A DNA stretch of 64,000 nt from JAZKFT01 sp040386335 (lineage in GTDB: Bacteria > Bacteroidota > Bacteroidia > Chitinophagales > Chitinophagaceae), in the NCBI GenBank assembly GCA_040386335.1, contig JAZKFT010000063.1, positions 1-64,000 on the forward strand. The letters run 5' to 3'. A program made the translations under genes and the position numbers. The notes under the pieces are model-generated. The model was not told the DNA's origin, did no database searches, and saw only the letters and a list, made by a program, of their open reading frames with translations. Positions within the stretch are counted from its first letter, which is position 1, and every line of letters starts with the position of its first letter. This document shows positions 8,455-18,490 of this stretch, piece after piece.

Positions 8455-10110
8455 CTACTTAAACATTTCCGGGTGCATATCTTCCCATTCTGTTGCTTGC
8501 TGGAAGGCTTTTGCAATGGCCAATATGGTTGCTTCGCCGTACAGTTTACCAAGTATCGTAATACTTGTCGGCATTTTATTTTTATTGAAGCCGGTGGGCA
8601 TGCACAAAGCGGGGTAGCCGGTAAGGTTCGTTACCGGTAACTGGCTGCCGCCAAAAGTGGGTGTTATGATGGCATCGTAAGGGGCGACTATTTTTGCCAT
8701 CTCCAGCATCATTTTATAGCGGTGGCGGTTGGTGTTTACATACTCTACAGCCGGTATCAATCGGGCGCCCCGAAAATAATTGGGCCAGTCGTTTCTGGTT
8801 TGGCGGGTCAGCTGGTCGTCGATGTTCAACCTCGTGAGTTCATCAAATGCCCCTGCGGCTTCGGCACCTATCACCATTCCTATCATGTCGAAAGGATACA
8901 GCACCGAATCGGTTATTTCAATGGGTATCAAAGTGGCGCCCAATTTGCGATACATATCCAGCACCCTGGGGTCGTTTGCATTGCTGTCGAGTTTATCGAA
9001 ATAGTTTTTTACATAGGCAATTTTCAACTTTTTAAAATCCGCATTGCCAGTGTAGTTAAAGGCAGCATTAACAGCGCTTCCGTCTTTTCCATCGGTTCCA
9101 TGGATAATGGAAAACACAGCTGCTGCATCTTCGGCGCTGCGACAAATAGGGCCTACTTTATCCAGGCTCCAACTGAGTGTCATAGCCCCGCTACGGCTGA
9201 TGGTACCAAATGTGGGCCGGAGACCGGTAGCACCGCAGGCATTGCTGGGCGAAATGATAGAACCGTATGTTTCAGTGCCAATGGCAAATGGCACCAGCCC
9301 GGCCACGGTTGCCGCGGTTGATCCAGCAGAGGAGCCGCTGCTGCCTGATCTTAAATTCCACGGGTTCTTCGTGCGGCCTCCATACCAGTAATCACCCATA
9401 GCCAAAGCGCCTAATGTAAACTTGGCTATCAGCACGGCGCCTGACTTTTCAAGCTGGGTGTAAACAAATGCATCCTCATCAATGGTTTGGGTTTTGTAAG
9501 GGGCCGCACCCCAGGTAGTGGTCGTGCCCTTTACCGCAAAAAGATCTTTTAAGCCGTAGGGTATACCCTGTAAAATGCTACGGAACTTTCCTGCTTTTAT
9601 TTCCGCATCGGCAGCGGCAGCCTGCTTCATAGCGATGGATTCGGTGATGCTGATGGTGCATTGCAAACTGTCGCCATGTTTGCGCAGGCGTTCGATAAAA
9701 AATCTTGTTAGTTCCACCGAACTGATCTTTTTACTGCGCAGCAACGACGCCAGTTGGGTTATCGAATAAAAGGCCAGCTCATTTTTATTCTTTGGCAACT
9801 GCACATTTTTGGGCAGGTTCCAGTTGATCGGTTTTTGATCGGTTGGTAGTTTCATGCCAGGCAACAAAGGCGTTTGCCAAAGGCTCATGGGTACGCTGTT
9901 ATCCAGGTTCAGCCGGTGCATTTTTTCGTACTCCTTCAGGTTATCTTTCACATCGGTATACATCATATCCACTTCCGGCTGGGAGAACTGCAGATTGGCT
10001 AGTTTGGCTGCGATAGGAATGTCTTCTTTTACCAGCGTGTCCTGGGCAAACGATCGTTCGGTTGCTAAAACGCATAACAAAATGAGCCAGGTTCGTTGAA
10101 ACAATTTCAT
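8455..10110 (-). CDS. Secreted amidase (amidase signature family)
   Basis: 551 residues with a signal peptide (MKLFQRTWLILLCVLATERSFAQ). The amidase signature fold is recognised by the Ser-Ser-Lys site: the lysine in GLKDLFAVKG near residue 188, the glycine/serine loop SGSSGSSAGS at 255-264 and the nucleophile region YGSIISPS near 285. Family members hydrolyse amide bonds, including aryl and fatty amides and glutamyl-tRNA amides; the exported form with a ~100-residue N-terminal extension is common in Bacteroidota and its substrate is unknown. It is upstream of the M28 peptidase on the same strand with a long palindrome between. Confidence 0.92.
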   Translation of the reverse strand: MKLFQRTWLILLCVLATERSFAQDTLVKEDIPIAAKLANLQFSQPEVDMMYTDVKDNLKEYEKMHRLNLDNSVPMSLWQTPLLPGMKLPTDQKPINWNLPKNVQLPKNKNELAFYSITQLASLLRSKKISSVELTRFFIERLRKHGDSLQCTISITESIAMKQAAAADAEIKAGKFRSILQGIPYGLKDLFAVKGTTTTWGAAPYKTQTIDEDAFVYTQLEKSGAVLIAKFTLGALAMGDYWYGGRTKNPWNLRSGSSGSSAGSTAATVAGLVPFAIGTETYGSIISPSNACGATGLRPTFGTISRSGAMTLSWSLDKVGPICRSAEDAAAVFSIIHGTDGKDGSAVNAAFNYTGNADFKKLKIAYVKNYFDKLDSNANDPRVLDMYRKLGATLIPIEITDSVLYPFDMIGMVIGAEAAGAFDELTRLNIDDQLTRQTRNDWPNYFRGARLIPAVEYVNTNRHRYKMMLEMAKIVAPYDAIITPTFGGSQLPVTNLTGYPALCMPTGFNKNKMPTSITILGKLYGEATILAIAKAFQQATEWEDMHPEMFK

Positions 10111-10152
10111 GTCGGTTTTGGTTTATGTGGTTTGCTTCGGGGCGGGCAAAAT

Positions 10153-11304
10153 CTAAATATACTTCGCTATCAACGTTTCAATTCCTTTTCCGTTCAGGAA
10201 ATCTTTACGATACTTAAAAATTTCCTTGTCTTTGAGATCCAGCAGTTGCTCTTCCTGTAGTTGGTTGATCTTGATCATTTCCCTGATAGAAATATTGCCG
10301 TCCAGGATAAACCCCACCACAATCAACAAAAGGCAGATCTCCCGCTCGGGCTTTGGAGCAAGTTTGAGAGAAGCGATATAATCCCCGCGCAGCAGGTGTA
10401 TTTCTTCCGGTTCGATCTTATAGATATTGAAAAGGTTCTTGGTAAGGATACAATGGTTCTGGTGAAAATCCCTTTTGCTTACAGCTATATATTGCAGCGT
10501 ATCATAGAGCAGTGCCTTAAATCCGGGCGTGGCTTCCTGGTCGGTTTTAATCCGGGTACAAACCATTTCAATAAGATTTTGCCCCATAATAACGACCCTT
10601 GCCTGCTTTAGCACCGCCCATGTACCCCAGGCATTCCAGGCCGCAAAAATGGGGACCCCGGCCATATCCTGAACCGCCTTTACAGCATAGCGGCCCAACA
10701 GGCGCTGTATAATAAATTTGAAAAGCATGTTGCTAAGGGTCGCCTTCAGCGTCAGCAGAAAGTTCCAAAGGATCAGCCCCCTTTTGTTCAGGCCCTGCAA
10801 AGGATCGATGCCGTATTTCAGCAGGCTTTTATCTTTTTTTTCAAGACCCACGTTGAGCATTAATTTTCTCAGTTCCTGGTCTTTTTTATTCTCATGCGTA
10901 AGAAATCCTGTAGCCACTGCTATAGAGTGAATGCAGTAGATATTGAGAAAAGTGAGGAGCAATATTTCTATATAAACGAGCACAACGCCGTAGAGCAGGC
11001 CTACGATAGGAACGGGAAATAGTTTTCCAAATAATGTAACCGGGGTTACAGGAAACCACTTCGGGGCTACATACTGCGGCACATACAGTAATACAACGCC
11101 CATTGCACCAAAAAAAGCCGCTGCCCATACTGCAAATCTTTCTTTTTGTTTGATGGCTTTTATTTCATGGTCGTTCAGCAGAAAAAGATGCTGATCAGGG
11201 TTTATTTTTTTGATGGGCAATACCCGGTAAAACCAATTATAAGCGAATTGCACGACGGCTGTTTGTTTGGTGCAATTTAAACTTCCGGAACGGGTAATTT
11301 TCAT
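10153..11304 (-). CDS. Predicted membrane protein, possibly LBF_2804 family
   Basis: 383 residues, no signal peptide. There are at least two clear membrane segments near 58-78 and 93-125. A charged region follows, then a moderately hydrophobic stretch near 165-220 that reads like a membrane-associated helical pair. The C-terminal ~130 residues are soluble and helical. I have a weak recollection of similar proteins under the name LBF_2804, which is not a function. No catalytic motif is seen. It stands alone, divergent from the tiny plus-strand frame at 11451. Confidence 0.7.
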   Translation of the reverse strand: MKITRSGSLNCTKQTAVVQFAYNWFYRVLPIKKINPDQHLFLLNDHEIKAIKQKERFAVWAAAFFGAMGVVLLYVPQYVAPKWFPVTPVTLFGKLFPVPIVGLLYGVVLVYIEILLLTFLNIYCIHSIAVATGFLTHENKKDQELRKLMLNVGLEKKDKSLLKYGIDPLQGLNKRGLILWNFLLTLKATLSNMLFKFIIQRLLGRYAVKAVQDMAGVPIFAAWNAWGTWAVLKQARVVIMGQNLIEMVCTRIKTDQEATPGFKALLYDTLQYIAVSKRDFHQNHCILTKNLFNIYKIEPEEIHLLRGDYIASLKLAPKPEREICLLLIVVGFILDGNISIREMIKINQLQEEQLLDLKDKEIFKYRKDFLNGKGIETLIAKYI

Positions 11305-11450
11305 TACAAGCTAAAATAATCAAGGCATGATTGCCTTGCCGGAAGTCCCGGGCCTGGTATTTTATTGGGGAGCCCACACTTATCATGTACCGGTTCAATT
11401 TTGTTAGGCATGCTAATTGCAACAGCAGCTTGTACACTAAACGTAAATTC

Positions 11451-11552
11451 ATGAAAAAGAAACAGATCTTCATTCTCTCCCTGGTGGGGGCAGCGGCAGC
11501 GTCGGTAGCAGCTTACCTGCTGATTAAAAAAAGAAAAAAGCTAAGCAGCTAG
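11451..11552 (+). CDS. Possible 33-residue membrane-anchored peptide
   Basis: A short frame from ATG 11451: MKKKQIFILSLVG, then an Ala-rich hydrophobic stretch ending YLLIKKRKKLSS. It has one membrane-spanning segment flanked by lysines, the look of a genuine single-pass small protein. The frame is open further upstream, but that part is not protein-like. Three mixed lysine codes and a clean stop support it; there is no obvious ribosome site, which is usual in this phylum. Function unknown. Confidence 0.45.
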   Translation: MKKKQIFILSLVGAAAASVAAYLLIKKRKKLSS

Positions 11553-11697
11553 TATACAAGCGCGACGAACCGCAGGTGTGGGTTGATTGTTTTTAATGAA
11601 TGCCGCCGAGGCGTTCATAAACCCTTCACCCCTTGTAAAACAAATAAACCGCTATGGATTGATATTCTGTAGTGGTTTTTTGTTGCCTTATATCCAA

Positions 11698-14600
11698 TTA
11701 GCCAACCGTCAATTCCACAACGAAGCCATTATCATAACCGGTTGTGAGTTTGCCGCCGATCTTTTCTGCCCTCATTTTCATATTGCTGAGTCCCAGGCCA
11801 TCGGAATTGATGGCTTGCTTCCGGCTGCCATTGTCATGTATCAACAAGTACAAGCCGCTTTTTACAAATGCAAATTTTATGAAGACATGCCCCGCATCGC
11901 TATGCTTAATGATATTGGTGATGGCTTCTTTAAATACCAGGTAAATGGCCTGTCTTTTTTCGGCGTTAATAAATCTTTTTGCGTCGATATTTTCGATCAT
12001 AAAATCATGGGTCATATTTTTCAGACCGAGGCATTTTTCGGCAAAGGCACGCATCCGGTCTACCAGGTTTTCAAGCTTGTCTTTGCGGCTATCCATCGCC
12101 CACACGATGTCCCGCATTTGATCCATGGCTTCGCGGCTCATATTGCTTATTTCGGTAAGCGCTTCTTTTTGCCCGGCTGGTGCAGTGTAGGTCATCATCT
12201 GGCTTTGCATGGCGAGGCCCGATAGGGTAGAACCCACTTCATCGTGCAAGTCGCTGCTGATTTTGGTGCGTAGTGCTTCCTGTTCCTTTAATTTTCTTAT
12301 GCCCTGTTTTACACGTTGGCGGATAAAAAAATACGAAAGTGCCACTACCGCCAGGGCGTACAATACGCATGCCCACCAGGTGCGCCACCAGGGTGGTAGT
12401 ATTTTTATGATCAGCGAACTGCCTTTTTCGTTCCATACCAGATCGCTGTTAGACGCTTTTACATGAAGGACATAATTGCCCGGTGGCAAGTTGGAAAACG
12501 TGAGTTCGCGGGTGGTACCCAACATCACCCAGTTATTATTACGCCCCTCTAACTGGTAGGCGTATTGATTTTTTTCGCTGTTGCTGTAGTTAAGTGATAC
12601 AAAGCTCAGTGTAAATGTGTTTTCATTGTACTCCAGCTCCACGGTTGTAAGGTGCTGAATACCCCTTATGTATTCGGTGGTGGTTTGTTTGTCTTTGGTC
12701 CGGTATTTTTTAAATGAATTAATATAGACCGGCGGTATAAATTTATTGTTGCCAATGCTGTCAGGATAAAAAGCAACTAACCCATTGTTTGTGCCGGCAT
12801 ATATTTTGCCATCGGCCGGGCTTTTACAAATGGCCTGTGCAAGAAACTGGTTGCTTAATAAACCGTCTTCCACATTATAATTTTTGAAACTATATTTTTT
12901 CGTATCAAAACGGGACAAGCCTTTATCGGTTGTTATCCAGAGTATGCCCCTGTTGTCTTCAACTATGCCCCTGATTTCATTGCCTGGCAGTCCATCATTT
13001 TCTGAATAATGAACAAATTCATTTTTTTCCGGCACAAACAAGTTTAACCCGCCACCGGAACAGCCGATCCAAATCCTGTGCTTACTGTCCTCAAACAGGG
13101 TATTGATCTTATTGCTGCCCAGGCTGTTGATGTCATTAAAACTGTATTGGAAGAAGTCAAACCTGTCAACCGAAGGATTGTAGCGGCTTAACCCATTGGC
13201 GTCTGTTCCTATCCAGATGTTGCCGGCACGATCACAAAGCAGGGCATCTGTCCGCAAGCCAGCAGGACATTTATTGCTTCCGGGCTGATACACAAAACTC
13301 TTTAGCCCCGGTACCTGTTTTCCCTTTGTTTCAATGACAGATATACCCCTGGTGGTAGCCACCCAGATCCTGTCATCGGGAGACTGACAGAATGAAGTCA
13401 CATAATCGTCCTGCAATGAAGTGGCTGAATTGACACCTTTTGTGAAATAGGAGAAAGCACCTGTTTTTGCATCGATCCTGTTTAGACCGCCGCCCCAGGT
13501 ACCAATCCATTTATTGCCCTGACGGTCTTCAAAAATAGTTTTGACGTGCAGGGTGTTCAGGCCGTTTTGTTGGGGTTTAACCTGGCTGAAAAACTGTTTT
13601 TGAGGATCAAAAATACCAATGCCCGCGAGGCGGCTACTCAGCCAGAGCTGGCCCTGCTGCGACCAGGACACTCCAGATACCGGGCCTGCCGAAATAATAT
13701 TTACATTATTTGGCTGATGTTCATACCCATTAAATTTTTTCAGATTTGTATCCCACAGGAATAAACCGTTGCCTGCCATTCCAAACCAAACTTCCCCACT
13801 TTGGGTCGTCAATAATTCCTGGAGCGAATTATTGGCACGAATACTTGTATCCCTGTCCAGCACCTGCGACCCTTCCAATTCAAGCCCGGAATTGTAGCTG
13901 TTAAACCCGCTACCGGTAGTACCTGCCAGGTACTTACCATGGCTTAGTTCGGCAATACAGCTTACTGACGTATAGACGCCTCCCCACTCATCTTTTCCAA
14001 TGGCAACAAAAGCGTTTTCTTTTGGGTTAAAGCGCAGAAAACGGCCGTCTGCGGCCAAAAGATTGCCTTTTTTGTCAATATAGAAATGGTGGAGCCAATT
14101 CTTTTCTCTCCCGATTTTATGCACAATGCGTACAGGAACAAACCGGTGTGTCTTGCGGCTAAACCGGTAAACACCCACGCCCCAGACTGACAAGAAAACG
14201 TCGCCTTCAAAAACAATAATTCCTTCGATAGTCAGCGTTTCGCCTGTGATGCTGGTGGCTGGTGGCCGGTAGTGGGTAAAGATGCCCGTTTTCGGATCCA
14301 GCCGGTCCAGCGTTTGAAATGCGCCTACCCACAAATAACCCGCTTCATCTTCATAAATAGATGTCACCTGGTTATTCGCAATACTGGTAGTGTCGTTGTC
14401 GCGATGCCTGAAATGTTTAAACGTTTCAGTTTTGGGGTCAAAACGGTTGAGCCCGTTATTAGTGGCTACCCAGATAAATCCTTTACTGTCTAAAAAAACG
14501 GTCTTTATAAAATTACTGCTGATGCTGTTGGTGTCCCCGATCCTGTTGGTATATTGAACAAAGTCATAGCCATCGAACCGGTTCAAACCATTGGAGGTTC

Positions 14601-14784
14601 CGATCCAGATAAAACCATACTGGTCCTGGATAAGAGAAGACACATAATTATTCGATAACCCATCCCTGGTAGTAAAATGCCTGTATTTGGCTGCTGATTG
14701 AGTAGGCTGCGCCATTGAAACAAAGTCAGCAGCCGCTAAAATGATCAGTAGAAAGCACCTGTATTTGCAATGTTTGTAATTCAA
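11698..14784 (-). CDS. Propeller-type sensor histidine kinase (HisKA_3)
   Basis: 1028 residues. Signal peptide, then two-component-regulator propeller repeats (DQYGFIWIGTSNGLNRFDG and about a dozen similar blades) to ~690, a Y_Y_Y domain ~700-780, a membrane helix ~795-815, then a NarX/LytS-type kinase: SSDLHDEVGSTLSG with the phosphate-accepting His near 847, and a HATPase end with DGLGLSNMKMRA. The N-terminal half should sense a ligand in the periplasm. The start appears to be TTG at 14784; no ATG fits. It follows the response regulator at 14881-15564 by 96 bp, so the two form a cognate pair. There is no receiver or DNA-binding domain within the kinase itself. Confidence 0.92.
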   Translation of the reverse strand: MNYKHCKYRCFLLIILAAADFVSMAQPTQSAAKYRHFTTRDGLSNNYVSSLIQDQYGFIWIGTSNGLNRFDGYDFVQYTNRIGDTNSISSNFIKTVFLDSKGFIWVATNNGLNRFDPKTETFKHFRHRDNDTTSIANNQVTSIYEDEAGYLWVGAFQTLDRLDPKTGIFTHYRPPATSITGETLTIEGIIVFEGDVFLSVWGVGVYRFSRKTHRFVPVRIVHKIGREKNWLHHFYIDKKGNLLAADGRFLRFNPKENAFVAIGKDEWGGVYTSVSCIAELSHGKYLAGTTGSGFNSYNSGLELEGSQVLDRDTSIRANNSLQELLTTQSGEVWFGMAGNGLFLWDTNLKKFNGYEHQPNNVNIISAGPVSGVSWSQQGQLWLSSRLAGIGIFDPQKQFFSQVKPQQNGLNTLHVKTIFEDRQGNKWIGTWGGGLNRIDAKTGAFSYFTKGVNSATSLQDDYVTSFCQSPDDRIWVATTRGISVIETKGKQVPGLKSFVYQPGSNKCPAGLRTDALLCDRAGNIWIGTDANGLSRYNPSVDRFDFFQYSFNDINSLGSNKINTLFEDSKHRIWIGCSGGGLNLFVPEKNEFVHYSENDGLPGNEIRGIVEDNRGILWITTDKGLSRFDTKKYSFKNYNVEDGLLSNQFLAQAICKSPADGKIYAGTNNGLVAFYPDSIGNNKFIPPVYINSFKKYRTKDKQTTTEYIRGIQHLTTVELEYNENTFTLSFVSLNYSNSEKNQYAYQLEGRNNNWVMLGTTRELTFSNLPPGNYVLHVKASNSDLVWNEKGSSLIIKILPPWWRTWWACVLYALAVVALSYFFIRQRVKQGIRKLKEQEALRTKISSDLHDEVGSTLSGLAMQSQMMTYTAPAGQKEALTEISNMSREAMDQMRDIVWAMDSRKDKLENLVDRMRAFAEKCLGLKNMTHDFMIENIDAKRFINAEKRQAIYLVFKEAITNIIKHSDAGHVFIKFAFVKSGLYLLIHDNGSRKQAINSDGLGLSNMKMRAEKIGGKLTTGYDNGFVVELTVG

Positions 14785-14880
14785 TGATGGGTTTAAAACC
14801 TTAGGGTTTTATGCAATTTAAAAACTTTATTGCTTAGGGTTCACAACCTGTAAAAGCTGCATAGCCGATCGCATACAACG

Positions 14881-15564
14881 CTACCTGATATGCCCCCGCA
14901 TATATTGGGTAATGGCTTCTGTCTTATTATTTACATGAAGCACTTTGTACATCTTTTTGATATGGGTCCGCACGGTTTCTATGGAAATGAAAAGTTCTGC
15001 ACCAATGGTTTGATAGCTTTTACCATCTACCATTTTCTCTAAGATTTCTTTCTGGCGTTCGGTCAATATCGTGGCTTTACTCACCCTTCCGCCCATTAAA
15101 TGATTTACAATTTCCCGGGCGATGGATGGTGACATATAAGAGCCGCCTGCTGCCACTATCCGCAAAGCATCCACGATCTCTTCGAGGCTGGCTTTTTTCG
15201 AAATATAGGAACAAGCCCCCGAGCAGAGCGCCTTCACGATCACATTTTCTTCTTCGTAAGTGGTCAACATCACAATGTTCAGGTCGGGCATTTTCTCCAA
15301 TATCATCGGTATCGCGTCGAGGCCGGAAATGCCTGGCAGCCCAATGTCCAACAGCAGGATATCGGATTTAAAGGCCGGCCGGGTTTTCAGGTCTCCCAAG
15401 AAAGAAACGGCCGATCCATACATTGATACCACCTCAAACTCTTCGTGAAAGCTGATGAATTTGCTTACGTTGTCCCGGATGACTTTGTTATCCTCGATAA
15501 TGCTGATGGCAACCTTACTCAATGCTGGATTTTTGATAAAAGTAAGTTCTTGGTCCGGAAGCAC
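14881..15564 (-). CDS. Response regulator, NarL/FixJ (LuxR-type HTH)
   Basis: About 227 residues as drawn from a GTG at 15564. The receiver domain opens with ISIIEDN, with the phospho-acceptor Asp in LLLDIGLPG near 73 and a conserved MLTTYEEEN stretch. A LuxR helix-turn-helix follows at ~165-225 (LTERQKEILEKMVDGKSYQTI, IETVRTHIKKMYKVL). The start is uncertain: a TTG 14 codons later (15522) would give the more usual receiver N-terminus. It is transcribed just ahead of the propeller kinase and is its likely partner. Confidence 0.92.
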   Translation of the reverse strand: MLPDQELTFIKNPALSKVAISIIEDNKVIRDNVSKFISFHEEFEVVSMYGSAVSFLGDLKTRPAFKSDILLLDIGLPGISGLDAIPMILEKMPDLNIVMLTTYEEENVIVKALCSGACSYISKKASLEEIVDALRIVAAGGSYMSPSIAREIVNHLMGGRVSKATILTERQKEILEKMVDGKSYQTIGAELFISIETVRTHIKKMYKVLHVNNKTEAITQYMRGHIR

Positions 15565-15626
15565 CTATCACCTTGAAGGGTGGTTGTTTGGTTTGTAAAT
15601 AAATAGACAATCGCAGCATGCAACGA

Positions 15627-16184
15627 TTAAGTAGTTCCCTTTGGATTGTAGTGAATCACAACGATCCCGCAGGGACATGAGAGAGATTTGACCAATTCCA
15701 ATTGTTGTTTGCTTTCAAGCATTTCGAAAATGGGCATCCCCTTGCCGACAGCGGTTGGATTTATGAACAAATGATACTCGTCAATGAGGCCATGTTTAAT
15801 AAGCGACGATACAAAGCTGGCCCCGCCGTAGGCGATGATGTCTCCGCCTGTTTCATTTTTAAGGGCTGTGATCTCTTCCACCAGGTTACCCTTTGCTAAT
15901 ACAGTATTTGCCCATTCTGACCGATCCAGGGTTTTTGTAAAAACGACCTTTTTAAAACTATTGATCTTTTCCGCACCCTCTTGTTCCGGGTTGGAGGCCC
16001 AGTAAGGAATAAAACCTTCTGCCAGTTTTCGTCCGAGAACGACGCAGTCCACCGGGTCTGTTATTGTTGTTACATAGTTTTTAAGTTCCTCATCCCAATT
16101 CCATACCATCCAATCCATTTCGCCATTGGGACCTGCTATGTATCCGTCGATACTGATTTGCACCTGCAGTTTTAGTTTTCTCAT
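15627..16184 (-). CDS. Dihydrofolate-reductase-like protein (RibD C-terminal type)
   Basis: 185 residues, cytosolic. The N-terminus (VQISIDGYIAGPNGEMDW) and the nucleotide-binding part (VVLGRKLAEGF, GGDIIAYGGASFVSSLI) match the RibD_C/YwjB-type reductase group, which shares the dihydrofolate-reductase fold and binds NADPH. Members are often of unknown substrate and are not proven folate enzymes. It starts a run of small soluble genes with the VOC protein at 16249. Confidence 0.88.
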   Translation of the reverse strand: MRKLKLQVQISIDGYIAGPNGEMDWMVWNWDEELKNYVTTITDPVDCVVLGRKLAEGFIPYWASNPEQEGAEKINSFKKVVFTKTLDRSEWANTVLAKGNLVEEITALKNETGGDIIAYGGASFVSSLIKHGLIDEYHLFINPTAVGKGMPIFEMLESKQQLELVKSLSCPCGIVVIHYNPKGTT

Positions 16185-16248
16185 GATCTATTTTTTAAAA
16201 ATGGAGGATTAGTATGCCTTGATTGTAATTGTTCATTTTTTTGAAAAA

Positions 16249-16617
16249 TCAACGACTGCTAAACTGTCCAAAGTGCCAAAGAATACCTGAAGGATCATGC
16301 AGAAAACATTCTCGTCCCCAATCGTAGTTTCGGATAGCAGTTAGTCTTACACCTTCGTATTTGCCTGCCAGGTCCAGTTCGGAAAGTTCCTTCCACTGCA
16401 GATCAACATCGGCCACTTCTACAAAAATCATTGAATTGTCTATCCAGTCTTTCACATAAGCTTTTTGCAGGTAAAATGCAATGTTGCCTGTTTTGAATAC
16501 GGACATATCCGGCGATAAAACAGTCTCCTGGAAGCCCAGGTCGCGGTAAAAACTTCGCGATACTTCGTACTCTTTGGCCCCAATAAAGGGGCGGATTGAT
16601 ATGGCGCTTGTGTTCAT
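16249..16617 (-). CDS. VOC/glyoxalase superfamily protein
   Basis: 122 residues with the paired beta-alpha-beta-beta-beta pattern of the vicinal-oxygen-chelate fold: RPFIGAKEYEVSRSFYRDLGF at the start and FLHDPSGILWHFGQF at the end. Relatives include glyoxalase I, bleomycin-binding and fosfomycin-resistance proteins, but no metal-ligand pattern is clear enough to choose. It is 64 bp upstream of the DHFR-like gene on the same strand and may be co-transcribed. Confidence 0.85.
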   Translation of the reverse strand: MNTSAISIRPFIGAKEYEVSRSFYRDLGFQETVLSPDMSVFKTGNIAFYLQKAYVKDWIDNSMIFVEVADVDLQWKELSELDLAGKYEGVRLTAIRNYDWGRECFLHDPSGILWHFGQFSSR

Positions 16618-16714
16618 TGCTTTGGTTTATATGCTGACTAAAGTTAGGGCGCTGTTCTCAACTGGAAATACCTCCCGTCCTGTGAGTGATTAAAATGTCG
16701 TGCTTCCGCCTTTC

Positions 16715-18301
16715 TCAGAGCTGAATAATTTTTTTTATATTGACCTGTTCCAGGAAGGCCTCATCGTGCGATACCACCAACAATGTTCCCTGGTACTCAT
16801 TAATCGCAGCCGTCAATATTTCTATGTTTACCAGGTCAAGATTATTTGTGGGTTCGTCTAAAAGGATCATATCAGGTGCCTGGCTGGCAATGCTGAGACA
16901 GCAAAGTATCAAACGCAATCTTTCTCCGCCACTCAGCGCACTACAGGATTTGCCCCAGTCTTCTTTTGTAAATAAAAACCTGTGTAGCCTGGTTTTTATT
17001 TCGTGTTCCTGTAATGCTGTATTATTGAATCGTTCTGCCTGTTCGTAGAGTTTCAGTCCATTATTGATCAGGGTGTAATCCTGGTCGATATACACTGCTT
17101 CGTTGTCGGCCCTGTAAATTGTTCCGTTTGGGGGTGATAAAGTTCCCAAGATGATTTTTATCAACGTTGTTTTGCCCGAACCATTCAACCCTTTCAGAGC
17201 AATCCGTTCTCCACTGGTGATTTGAAAATCCAGGTCATTGTTCCAGAGTCTTTTGTTGCCCCAGGCAAAGTTGATCCCTGTTGCCTTACATAATATTTTG
17301 CCCTTGTGCAATGCTGAATGATCAAAGCTGGATTTCATTTTGTCCATGCCCGGCAGCTCCGTTCGTAAAGCCTGTAATTCCTGCGATATTCCGCTAATTT
17401 TTTCGGCATGCACATGTTTTATTTGGGAAGTGCTTTTTTCTGCATTGTTCCTCAAGGTATTCATCATGATAGTGGCTACACCTGCCTTTTCCTGTTTCTT
17501 TTTGCCGCGTGCATCCAGCTTTTGTTGCCTTTCCAACGATTCCCGTTCTTTTTCCCTCGCCTTACGCAGCGCTTTTTCTTTGCTTTTCAAATCCTGGTTA
17601 AGTGCTTCGTTCTCTATTTGTTTTTGCGCTGTATAAAAATCATAATTGCCGCCATAAACGGTGATGCCACCTTTGCTTAGTTCACAAATAGTATTCAGAA
17701 GCCCTAGCAACTTCCTATCGTGGCTCACCACTATCTGGGTTACAGGTGCGGATTGAACGAAATCGTATAGCAATGTTCGGCCGGCTGTGTCCAGGTGGTT
17801 ACTGGGTTCATCCATTAAAACCAGAGCTGGCTGATGAATAAGGATGCCCGCAAGAAAAACTTTTGTTTTTTGGCCACCACTGAGCGATTCCATTTTTTGT
17901 GCCAGGTCCAAACCAGTTAATTGCCAATGGTTCAGGGCTTCTATACAACGCTCTTCAACAGACCAATCATCTTGTAGTAAATCAAGATTGGCTTCTGAAG
18001 GATTCCCGTCCAGAATTTCCTGTAATGCCCTGAGTTTTATATCTACCCTCAATGCCTGGGCAATGGAGAGGTGATTATACTGCCCAAAGATTTGCGGAAC
18101 ATAATAAGGTTCAACACTTACATGCAATTGTCCGCCGGATGCTTTTAATTCACCCGCGATGATCTTTAAGAGCGTTGATTTTCCGGTACCGTTGTTGCCA
18201 ATAAGGGCAATCTTATCGTATTGGTTAATGACAAGATTAAGGTTGTCAAACAATGGTTCCTTATCGGGATGTAAGTAGGAGAGATTTTGTAGAATAACCA
18301 T
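16715..18301 (-). CDS. ABC-F family ATP-binding protein
   Basis: 528 residues carrying two ABC domains and no membrane segment. Domain 1: Walker A GNNGTGKST near 35-43, signature LSGGQKTK, Walker B LVLMDEPSNHLD. Domain 2: GLNGSGKTT, LSGGERLR, MILLDEPTNNLD. A charged ~80-residue linker full of Lys/Glu/Arg lies between them, as in translational ABC-F factors that act in the ribosomal E site. Some members protect against antibiotics (Msr/Vga/Lsa groups); this one might, but sequence alone does not decide between housekeeping and resistance. Confidence 0.93.
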   Translation of the reverse strand: MVILQNLSYLHPDKEPLFDNLNLVINQYDKIALIGNNGTGKSTLLKIIAGELKASGGQLHVSVEPYYVPQIFGQYNHLSIAQALRVDIKLRALQEILDGNPSEANLDLLQDDWSVEERCIEALNHWQLTGLDLAQKMESLSGGQKTKVFLAGILIHQPALVLMDEPSNHLDTAGRTLLYDFVQSAPVTQIVVSHDRKLLGLLNTICELSKGGITVYGGNYDFYTAQKQIENEALNQDLKSKEKALRKAREKERESLERQQKLDARGKKKQEKAGVATIMMNTLRNNAEKSTSQIKHVHAEKISGISQELQALRTELPGMDKMKSSFDHSALHKGKILCKATGINFAWGNKRLWNNDLDFQITSGERIALKGLNGSGKTTLIKIILGTLSPPNGTIYRADNEAVYIDQDYTLINNGLKLYEQAERFNNTALQEHEIKTRLHRFLFTKEDWGKSCSALSGGERLRLILCCLSIASQAPDMILLDEPTNNLDLVNIEILTAAINEYQGTLLVVSHDEAFLEQVNIKKIIQL

Positions 18302-18490
18302 TCATTTCCTTCTTTAAGAATCAATAATCATAGCACGCCGATTAGGGCCACTATCTTTTTTGTCCGAAAGAAATGATATCCTACATTTTAAATTTGCCTT
18401 GAGTTGAAGGCTGCAAATCTAGTAATTTTTTCAGTTATGGTATTTTGAAAATGCCGCCACAATGGGTGACTGCCAGGGATTATGAACCAA

